Origin: an uncultured Collinsella sp.
GTDB taxonomy: Bacteria > Actinomycetota > Coriobacteriia > Coriobacteriales > Coriobacteriaceae
Assembly (NCBI GenBank): GCA_900540905.1
Contig: UQHR01000019.1
Coordinates: 1-42,774 of the forward strand
Reading direction: 5' to 3'
Length of the DNA: 42,774 nucleotides
A program made the translations under genes and the position numbers. Below the pieces are notes generated by a model. It was not told where the DNA came from and did not search any database. It worked only from the letters and a program-made list of their open reading frames with translations. Below, in pieces: positions 21,803 to 29,059 of the stretch. Position 1 is the stretch's first letter. Each line of letters begins with the position of its first letter.

Positions 21803-24061
21803 ATGATGGGATCAAACGTGAGCGATACAAAGCTAAAGCCAACGGCTAAAAAGCCCGCAACCCGCAAACCGGCTCCGCACGCACCGGAGCTCTCCAAGGA
21901 CGATGTCTATCTGTTTGGCATTGGTATGTGGGAGCGCAGCTGGGAAAAGATGGGCGCGCATCCCGACACGCAGCAGCGCACGCGTGGCTGGCGCTTTTGC
22001 GTTTGGGCGCCCGACGTAAAGAGCGTCCATGTCATTGGCGAATTTAACGATTGGAATGAGGAAGCCAACCCGCTGGTGCCCGTGCATACGAGCGCTATTT
22101 GGGAAGGCTTTATTCCTGGCGCCGAGCAGGGACAGCTTTATAAGTATCTGATCGAGACCAACGAGGGCGAAAAGCTCTACAAGGCCGATCCGTACGCCTT
22201 TAAGGCCGAGTGCCCTCCGGGTACCGCGAGCGTGCTGTGGACCCTCGACGGCTATAAGTGGAACGACGCCGCGTGGCTTAAGCGCCGCGCCGGCCATAAC
22301 CACATGTCGCAGCCGCTTAACATCTACGAGGTGCATATTGGCTCGTGGAAGCGCCACGGCGATGCGCCCCAGGGCGAGCCGGACGAGTACGGCAACTATC
22401 CCGGTCCTATGGATCCCTTCCCCGCGCAGCGTGGTGAGTTTTACACCTACGACGACCTGTCGGTTGAGCTCGTGGACTACGTGCAAGATATGGGCTACAC
22501 GCATATCGAGGTCATGCCGCTCATGGAGCATCCCTTCGACGGCTCCTGGGGCTACCAGACGACCGGCTACTACGCCGCCACGTCGCGCTACGGCAACCCG
22601 CAGCAGCTCATGCACTTTATCGATGCGTGCCACGAGGCGGGCATCGGCGTGATCATGGACTGGGTGCCCGGCGGTTTTTGCGCCGACTCCCACGGCCTTG
22701 CCACCTTTAACGGCCACATGCTGTTTGAACACGAGATTCACCCCAACTGGGGCACGCACAAGTTCGACTTCGCCCGTGGCGAGGTCCGCTCCTTCCTGGT
22801 CTCCAACGTGCTGTATTGGCTCGAGAACTTCCATGTGGACGGTATTCGCATGGACGGCGTGTCCAGCATGCTGTACCTCAACTTTGGCATCGACGATCCC
22901 GGCCAAAAGAAGTTCAACAAGTACGGTACCGAGGAGGACCTGGACGCCAGCGCGTTTATCCGTCAGGTCAACTGCGCTGTGGAGGCGCACTACCCCGACG
23001 TGATGATGATGGCCGAGGAGTCCACCGCGTGGCCGCTCGTGACCTATCCGCCGCAGGACGGCGGCCTGGGCTTCCACTACAAGTGGGACATGGGCTGGAT
23101 GAACGACACCCTGCACTACATGCAGACCGATTTTCCGTGGCGCCCCGGCAACCACGGGCTGCTTACGTTCTCCATCATGTACGCCTTTACCGAGAACTTT
23201 ATTTGCCCGCTGAGCCACGACGAGGTCGTGCACGGCAAGTGCTCGCTGATCGGCCGCATGCCGGGCGACTGGTGGCGCCAGTTTGCCGGCCTGCGCACGC
23301 TGGCCTTCTACCAGATGACGCACCCCGGTGCCAAGCTCAATTTTATGGGCAACGAGATCGGCCAGTTTATTGAGTGGCGCTATTACGAGTCCATTCAGTG
23401 GTTCCTGACCGAGGAGTACGAGACCCACAAGCATCATCAGGCGTTTATCAAGGCGCTCAACCACCTGTACACCGCCGAGCCCGCCCTGTACGAGCGCGGC
23501 TACACCGACGACGGCTTTACCTGGATCGATGCGGACAACTCCAAGCAGTCCATTGTGAGCTTTGTGCGCCAGGGCGAGGACGTCAACGACGACCTGGTGA
23601 TCTTGATCAACTTTGACCCGGCGAGCTACGAGAGCTTCCGCGTGGGCGTGCCGCGCGAGGGTGACTGGGAGGTCATCTTCGATTCCGACCGTCCCGAGTT
23701 TGGCGGCAGCGGCTATGCCGGCAAGGAGCCCTACACCTGCTCGAGCGAGCCCTATCCCTGGAACGGGCAGATGGACTCCATCGAGATGAAGGTGCCCGGC
23801 CTGGCAGGCGTGGTGCTCAAACGCCGCGGTCCCAGCAGCTACAAGCCGCCGGTGGTCGAGAAGCCCAAGAAGGCGGCGCATAAGCGCACGTCCTCGGTGA
23901 AGCCCAAGGCCGCGGCTGCTAAGAAGGCTCCGGTTAAGGCGAAGACCGCCAAGCCCGCTGCCAAGGCTACGGCTAAGCCCAAGGCCAAGAAGGCAACCAA
24001 TAAAAAGGCTGCTCCCAAGGCTAAGGCAGGCGCTGTTAAAGCATCTGGCAAGGATGCGTAA
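21803..24061 (+). CDS. glgB: 1,4-alpha-glucan branching enzyme with Lys/Ala-rich C-terminal tail
   Basis: 752 residues from the ATG at 21803; a GTG at 21818 with GGGA upstream is an equally possible start. A CBM48-type N-domain (V-I-G-E-F-N-D-W-N) precedes the GH13 barrel: E-V-H-I-G-S-W-K, H-P-F-D-G-S-W-G-Y-Q, nucleophile Asp351 in G-I-R-M-D-G-V, acid Glu405 in M-A-E-E-S and Asp473 in L-S-H-D-E-V-V-H-G-K (numbers from the 21803 start). The enzyme puts alpha-1,6 branches into glycogen. About 65 extra residues at the end are almost only Lys, Ala, Pro and Thr and are not part of the usual enzyme. It is first in the glycogen cluster, with glgP starting 94 bases after its stop. Confidence 0.93.
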   Translation: MMGSNVSDTKLKPTAKKPATRKPAPHAPELSKDDVYLFGIGMWERSWEKMGAHPDTQQRTRGWRFCVWAPDVKSVHVIGEFNDWNEEANPLVPVHTSAIWEGFIPGAEQGQLYKYLIETNEGEKLYKADPYAFKAECPPGTASVLWTLDGYKWNDAAWLKRRAGHNHMSQPLNIYEVHIGSWKRHGDAPQGEPDEYGNYPGPMDPFPAQRGEFYTYDDLSVELVDYVQDMGYTHIEVMPLMEHPFDGSWGYQTTGYYAATSRYGNPQQLMHFIDACHEAGIGVIMDWVPGGFCADSHGLATFNGHMLFEHEIHPNWGTHKFDFARGEVRSFLVSNVLYWLENFHVDGIRMDGVSSMLYLNFGIDDPGQKKFNKYGTEEDLDASAFIRQVNCAVEAHYPDVMMMAEESTAWPLVTYPPQDGGLGFHYKWDMGWMNDTLHYMQTDFPWRPGNHGLLTFSIMYAFTENFICPLSHDEVVHGKCSLIGRMPGDWWRQFAGLRTLAFYQMTHPGAKLNFMGNEIGQFIEWRYYESIQWFLTEEYETHKHHQAFIKALNHLYTAEPALYERGYTDDGFTWIDADNSKQSIVSFVRQGEDVNDDLVILINFDPASYESFRVGVPREGDWEVIFDSDRPEFGGSGYAGKEPYTCSSEPYPWNGQMDSIEMKVPGLAGVVLKRRGPSSYKPPVVEKPKKAAHKRTSSVKPKAAAAKKAPVKAKTAKPAAKATAKPKAKKATNKKAAPKAKAGAVKASGKDA
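23863..24058 (+). other. Lys/Ala-rich tail of GlgB
   Basis: About 65 codons encode a low-complexity basic tail with repeated A-K-K, K-P-K-A and A-A-K units, resembling histone-H1-like or nucleoid-protein tails. A similar, longer tail is on GlgA. Confidence 0.8.
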
Positions 24062-24155
24062 CAAAGCCGTTACAGCTGTAACTACCCGCCTCGCCGAGGC
24101 GTAGGATACAAGTCATAACCGTTCCGGGAGAAACATCCCCGGGGGAAAGGAACGT

Positions 24156-26582
24156 ATGAATAAGATCTTCGACAACAAGCAGGAGTTTACCGAGCTCTAT
24201 CGCGATGCTGTCATGAGCATCAGCGGCAAGAGCGTCGAGGCCGCCAGCGACCTCGACCGCTTTAACGCCTTGGCCAAGCTCGTGGCCGAGAAGGCACGCA
24301 CCGTTGCCACCACCAGCGACGCCCGTGTGACCGCCGAGGGCAAGAAGCGCGTGTATTACTTCTCGATCGAGTTTTTGATCGGCCGCCTGCTCGACAACTA
24401 CCTGCTCAACTTTGGCGTGCGCGACATGGTCGCCGAGGCGCTCGACGACATGGGCTTCGACCTTTCCGTCATCGAGAACCAGGAACCCGACCCGGCGCTG
24501 GGCAACGGTGGCCTGGGCCGTCTGGCCGCATGCTTCCTGGATTCCATGGCAGCCGAGGGCATCGCCGGCTACGGCAACGGCATGCGCTACCGCTACGGCC
24601 TGTTTAAGCAGGAGATCGTTAACGGCAGCCAGGTCGAGGCCACGGACGAGTGGCTCACCCACGGCTATCCCTGGGAGGTCCGTCGTCAGGACAAGGCCGT
24701 GACCATCAAGTTTGGTGGTCACGTTGAGGGCTTTGAGGAGAACGGTCGCACGTTCTACCGCACGGTGGACACGCAGGACATCCTGGCCGTCCCTTATGAC
24801 ATCCCCGTCGTGGGCTATGCCGGCGAGACTGTCAACAAGCTGCGCGTCTGGGCTGCCGAGCCGGTCGAGGAGCACTTTGACCTTGAGGCCTTCAACCGCG
24901 GCGACTATGCCCTGGCCGACGCCGAGCGCGCCGAGGCCGAGGCCATCAGCGCCATCCTCTACCCCAACGACGCCGGCGAGCACGGCCGCCTGCTGCGCCT
25001 GAAGCAGGAATACTTGTTTGTCTCGGCCGGCATCTACAGCCTGCTCGACACCTTTGAGAAGGAGCACGGCGAGAACTGGGAGCTGCTGCCGCAGTTTGTG
25101 GCCATCCACACCAACGACACGCACCCAGCCATGTGCGGCCCCGAGCTCATGCGCATCCTCATCGACGAGAAGAAGCTCGAGTGGGATGACGCCTGGAACA
25201 TCGTGACGCAGGTCGTGAGCTACACCAACCACACCATCCTGCCCGAGGCCCTGGAGAAGTGGCCCATCGGCATGTTCTCCAAGCTCCTCCCCCGTGTGTA
25301 CCAGATCATCGACGAGATCAGCCGTCGTTGGCACGAGTCGTTCGACACTACGCAGGAGGGCTGGCAGGAGCGTCTGCGCCAGACCGCCATCCTGTGGGAC
25401 GGCGAGATTCGCATGGCCAACCTGTCCGTGATCTGCAGCCACAGCGTTAACGGCGTGGCCAAGATCCACTCCGACATCATCAAGAACATCGTGCTCAAGG
25501 ACTTCTATGCCCTGACGCCCGAGAAGTTCAACAACAAGACCAACGGCATCTCGCACCGTCGCTTCTTTGCCGAGGCCAACCCCACCTACGCCAAGCTCGT
25601 GACCGAGGCCATTGGCGATGGCTGGCTCAAGGACGCCTTTGAGCTGGAAAAGCTCAAAGAGTTCCAGAACGACAGCGAGTTCCTGAAGGCCGTGGGTGCC
25701 TCCAAGCGCGCCAACAAGGAGCGTCTGGCCGCCTACGTTAAGGCCGAGACCGGTCTGGTCATTGACCCCAACACCGTCTTCGATGTTCAGGTGAAGCGCT
25801 TCCACGCCTACAAGCGTCAGCTCATGAACATCATGAAGGTGATGGACGTCTACAACCGTCGCATCGCCGACCCCAACTTCCACGTGACGCCGACGACCTT
25901 CATCTTTAGCGGCAAGGCTGCCTCGAGCTACACCTTCGCCAAGGAGACCATCCGCCTCATCAACTCCGTCGCCGAGGTCGTCAACAACGACCCGCGCGTC
26001 AACGAGGTCATGAAGGTTTGCTTTATCCCCAACTTCCGCGTGAGCAACGCCCAGCTCATCTACCCCGCCGCCGAGATCTCTGAGCAGATTTCGACCGCCG
26101 GTAAGGAGGCCTCGGGCACATCCAACATGAAGCTCATGATGAACGGTGCCATTACGCTGGGCACCCTCGACGGCGCCAACATCGAGATCGCCGACCTGGC
26201 CGGTCGCGAGAACGAGGCCATCTTTGGTCTGACCGCCCCCGATGTCGAGCAGCTCTGGGCATCCAACAGCTACTTTGCATGGGATACCCTCAACGGCGAC
26301 CGCGAGCGTCTGGGCCGCGTGATGGACGAGCTCAAGGACAACACCTTTGCGGGCCTTTCGGGCAACTTCGAGAGCATCTACAACGAGCTCATGAACAACA
26401 ACGACCCCGACCTGGTCATGGCCGACTTCCGCAGCTACGTGGATGCATGGGAAAAGCTCACAGGCAGCTACGGCGACCAGGAGACCTGGAACCGCAAGGC
26501 CCTGCTCAACACCGCCTCGAGCGGCTGGTTCTCGAGCGACCGCACCATTCGCGAGTACCGCGACGAGATCTGGCACGCGTAA
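24156..26582 (+). CDS. glgP: Glycogen/alpha-glucan phosphorylase
   Basis: 808 residues, full family length. Shows Y-F-S-I-E-F-L-I-G-R-L-L-D-N, G-N-G-G-L-G-R-L-A-A-C-F-L-D-S, H-T-N-D-T-H-P-A, and the pyridoxal-phosphate site E-A-S-G-T-S-N-M-K-L-M-M-N-G-A with Lys659. It releases glucose-1-phosphate from glycogen ends. A GGAAAGGAACGT ribosome site precedes the ATG. Placing a degrading enzyme between branching enzyme and ADP-glucose pyrophosphorylase is common in bacterial glycogen operons. A GC-rich hairpin at 26620-26650 lies between it and glgC. Confidence 0.97.
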   Translation: MNKIFDNKQEFTELYRDAVMSISGKSVEAASDLDRFNALAKLVAEKARTVATTSDARVTAEGKKRVYYFSIEFLIGRLLDNYLLNFGVRDMVAEALDDMGFDLSVIENQEPDPALGNGGLGRLAACFLDSMAAEGIAGYGNGMRYRYGLFKQEIVNGSQVEATDEWLTHGYPWEVRRQDKAVTIKFGGHVEGFEENGRTFYRTVDTQDILAVPYDIPVVGYAGETVNKLRVWAAEPVEEHFDLEAFNRGDYALADAERAEAEAISAILYPNDAGEHGRLLRLKQEYLFVSAGIYSLLDTFEKEHGENWELLPQFVAIHTNDTHPAMCGPELMRILIDEKKLEWDDAWNIVTQVVSYTNHTILPEALEKWPIGMFSKLLPRVYQIIDEISRRWHESFDTTQEGWQERLRQTAILWDGEIRMANLSVICSHSVNGVAKIHSDIIKNIVLKDFYALTPEKFNNKTNGISHRRFFAEANPTYAKLVTEAIGDGWLKDAFELEKLKEFQNDSEFLKAVGASKRANKERLAAYVKAETGLVIDPNTVFDVQVKRFHAYKRQLMNIMKVMDVYNRRIADPNFHVTPTTFIFSGKAASSYTFAKETIRLINSVAEVVNNDPRVNEVMKVCFIPNFRVSNAQLIYPAAEISEQISTAGKEASGTSNMKLMMNGAITLGTLDGANIEIADLAGRENEAIFGLTAPDVEQLWASNSYFAWDTLNGDRERLGRVMDELKDNTFAGLSGNFESIYNELMNNNDPDLVMADFRSYVDAWEKLTGSYGDQETWNRKALLNTASSGWFSSDRTIREYRDEIWHA

Positions 26583-26619
26583 AGGCGCGCGAGTTCCCTT
26601 ATGCCAGCACGGCATTACT

Positions 26620-26650
26620 CGACGGGCGCGACCAGGCGCCGTGCCCGTCG
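26620..26650 (+). other. Hairpin in the glgP-glgC gap, without U tract
   Basis: Arms 26620-26627 and 26643-26650 (8 bp), with an inner ggcgc/gcgcc pairing. No T run follows, so it is not a standard terminator; it could affect mRNA stability between the two genes. Confidence 0.5.
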
Positions 26651-26689
26651 CTAATGGGTTAGAAACATCGATGACAGAAGGAGAAATCG

Positions 26690-27838
26690 ATGAGTAAGAA
26701 AGAATGCATCGCGATGCTCCTCGCAGGAGGACAGGGCAGCCGATTGGGGGCGCTCACCCAAAAGATCGCTAAGCCGGCGGTTAGCTTTGGTGGCAAGTTC
26801 CGCATTATCGACTTTTCGCTCTCCAACTGCTCCAACTCGGGCATCGACACGGTGGGCGTTCTGACGCAGTACCGCCCCTACCTGCTGCATGCGTATGTGG
26901 GCTCCGGCGAGGCTTGGGATCTGGACAGCCGTGACGGCGGCGTGTCGATCCTGCCGCCGTACGAGACGCAGACCGGCGGCGCCTGGTATGCGGGCACGGC
27001 CGACGCCATTACGCAGAACCTGGACTACATCAAGGCCAACGACCCCAAGTACGTCCTGATTCTGTCTGGCGACCATCTGTATCGTATGGATTACCGCAAG
27101 ATGCTCAAGACGCACATTGAGAACAACGCCGACCTCACGGTGAGCGTTATGCCCGTGCCGTGGGAGGAGGCCAGCCGCTTTGGCATCCTGACCACCGACC
27201 CCGAGGACGGCCGCATCACCAAGTTTACCGAGAAGCCCGATAAACCCGATTCGAACCTCGCTTCCATGGGCATCTACATCTTCTCGGCCGACGTACTGAT
27301 CGAGGCGCTCGAGGAGGACGCTCTGGACCAGCGTTCGAGCCACGACTTTGGCAAGGACATCATCCCCAAGCTGCTCGGCGAGAACAAGCGCCTGTACAGC
27401 TACGAGTTCCACGGCTTTTGGAAGGATGTCGGCACCATCGCCAGCTTCCACGAGACCTCGATGGACCTGCTGGGCAACAACCCCGAGTTCGATCTGTTTG
27501 ACAAGCACTTCCCCATCATGTCCAACATCACCACGCGCCCGCCGCACTACATTGGTCCGGATGGTCGCCTGGACGACTGCTTGGTCTCCAACGGATGCAA
27601 GATCTACGGTACCGCTCGCCACTCGATCCTTTCGACCGATGTCATCATCGAGGAGCGCGCCGTGGTCGAGGACTCTGTGCTGCTGCCGGGTGCGCACGTT
27701 AAGAGCGGCGCACACATCTGTCGCGCTATTTTGGGCGAGAACTCCACGGTCGAAGAGGGCGTGAAGCTCGGCTCTGTCGATACCACCAAGGATACGGCCG
27801 TCGTTGGAAATGACGTCGTTATCGGGAAGGGGGAATGA
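26690..27838 (+). CDS. glgC: Glucose-1-phosphate adenylyltransferase, catalytic subunit
   Basis: 382 residues. The pyrophosphorylase loop L-L-A-G-G-Q-G-S-R-L lies at 10-19, followed by K-P-A-V-S-F-G-G-K-F-R-I-I-D-F and S-G-D-H-L-Y-R-M-D. The C-terminal third has hexapeptide-repeat character (left-handed beta helix). It makes ADP-glucose, the donor for glycogen synthase. AGAAGGAGAAATCG precedes the ATG. glgD follows four bases after the stop, and the two products probably form a heterotetramer as in Firmicutes that carry both genes. Confidence 0.96.
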   Translation: MSKKECIAMLLAGGQGSRLGALTQKIAKPAVSFGGKFRIIDFSLSNCSNSGIDTVGVLTQYRPYLLHAYVGSGEAWDLDSRDGGVSILPPYETQTGGAWYAGTADAITQNLDYIKANDPKYVLILSGDHLYRMDYRKMLKTHIENNADLTVSVMPVPWEEASRFGILTTDPEDGRITKFTEKPDKPDSNLASMGIYIFSADVLIEALEEDALDQRSSHDFGKDIIPKLLGENKRLYSYEFHGFWKDVGTIASFHETSMDLLGNNPEFDLFDKHFPIMSNITTRPPHYIGPDGRLDDCLVSNGCKIYGTARHSILSTDVIIEERAVVEDSVLLPGAHVKSGAHICRAILGENSTVEEGVKLGSVDTTKDTAVVGNDVVIGKGE

Positions 27839-27842
27839 TCCG

Positions 27843-28970
27843 ATGATCAATCGCAAGGCCATCGGTTATATCACCGCTAACTACTCTTCGACCTACGGCA
27901 GCGTGCTGCTCAAGGACCGCCCCATCGCGTCCGTTCCGTTTTTGGGCCGCTACCGCCTGATCGACTTCCCGCTGTCCAACATGATGAATGCCGGCATTAA
28001 GACCGTCGGCGTCGTCATGCCGGGTAACTACCGCTCGCTGATCGACCACGTGGGCTCGGGCAAGGACTGGGGCCTGGACCGCAAGAAGGGCGGCCTGTTC
28101 ATGGTCCCCGGCAACGCGTATGGCACCACCAAGGGCGGCATGCGCTTCTTGCTGCGCGACATCATCTCCAACAAGACGCTGTTCCAGCGCTCGGACAAGC
28201 CCTACGTTGTGATGATGGGCACCAACATTATCTTTAACATGGACCTCAACACCATCATCGACGCGCACGAGAACTCCGGTGCCCAGATGACCGTGGTGTA
28301 CTGCAAGGCCACGCGCAACGTCGATGACGAGACCAAGCTGCAGATCAACGAGAACGGCCGCCTGACGGGCGTGAGCGCTGGCGTCGTGTACGGCGACAAC
28401 GCCTCTATGGACTGCTGCATCGTCAACCGCGAGACGTTGCTCGAGATCATCGACCACTACCAGGCCGCCGACTATCTGGACCTGCTCGAGGCGCTACAGG
28501 GCGACTTTGGCAACATCGACGTGTGCAGCTACGAGTACAAGGGCGAGGTCGTGGGCGTGTTTAGCGAGAAGTCGCTGTATCGTCGCAGCATGGACCTGCT
28601 CGACCAGACCGTGGCCGACCATCTCTTTGACCCCGAGCGCCCGATTCTGACCAAGGCTCACGACGTGCCGCCTTCGCGCTATGCGACCGGCAGCCACGCC
28701 TGCAACTCGATCATCTCGGCCGGCTGCATCATCAAGGGCACCGTGCGCAACTCGATCCTGTCGCGCGGCGTTGTGGTTGAGGAAGGCGCCTCGGTGACCA
28801 ATTCGATCATCAACCAGAGCTGCGTCATCAAGAGCGGCGCCCGCGTTGAGAATGCAATCCTGGACAAGAACAACGTGGTTCCCACCAACACCGAGCTTCG
28901 CGGCACGCCCGAGAACATCCTGGTGCTGGGAAAGGCCCCGTTAACTTCTGATATCACCAACGCGAGCTAG
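27843..28970 (+). CDS. glgD: GlgD, non-catalytic subunit of ADP-glucose pyrophosphorylase
   Basis: 375 residues from the ATG at 27843 (GGGGGA ten bases upstream). It aligns with GlgC in F-L-G-R-Y-R-L-I-D-F-P-L-S-N and in the C-terminal hexapeptide repeats, but the glycine-rich catalytic loop is replaced by A-N-Y-S-S-T-Y-G-S-V-L-L-K-D. In organisms with both genes GlgD activates or stabilises GlgC rather than catalysing the reaction. An upstream in-frame start at 27804 lies inside glgC and is unlikely. Confidence 0.93.
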   Translation: MINRKAIGYITANYSSTYGSVLLKDRPIASVPFLGRYRLIDFPLSNMMNAGIKTVGVVMPGNYRSLIDHVGSGKDWGLDRKKGGLFMVPGNAYGTTKGGMRFLLRDIISNKTLFQRSDKPYVVMMGTNIIFNMDLNTIIDAHENSGAQMTVVYCKATRNVDDETKLQINENGRLTGVSAGVVYGDNASMDCCIVNRETLLEIIDHYQAADYLDLLEALQGDFGNIDVCSYEYKGEVVGVFSEKSLYRRSMDLLDQTVADHLFDPERPILTKAHDVPPSRYATGSHACNSIISAGCIIKGTVRNSILSRGVVVEEGASVTNSIINQSCVIKSGARVENAILDKNNVVPTNTELRGTPENILVLGKAPLTSDITNAS

Positions 28971-29001
28971 CTTTGGCACCGCAACATCGCTCGTAACACG
29001 T

Positions 29002-29038
29002 AGAATAGCCGCCCGGTTTGCGCCAGGCGGCTATTCTC
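29002..29038 (+). other. 12-bp hairpin just upstream of glgA
   Basis: Arms 29002-29013 and 29027-29038 are perfectly complementary with a 13-base loop. No T run follows, and the glgA ribosome site begins about 11 bases later, so it is a candidate for control of glgA translation or for a processing site rather than a terminator. Confidence 0.6.
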
Positions 29039-29059
29039 GAATTGCAACAGGGAGACAAT

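Noticed and set aside
24036..26615. 859-codon minus-strand frame opposite glgP
   Set aside because: Shadow of glgP, which has all catalytic motifs. Similar antisense frames opposite glgB (21833-24064), glgA (28967-30517), rsmB (35247-36578) and gltX (40922-42499) were rejected for the same reason.
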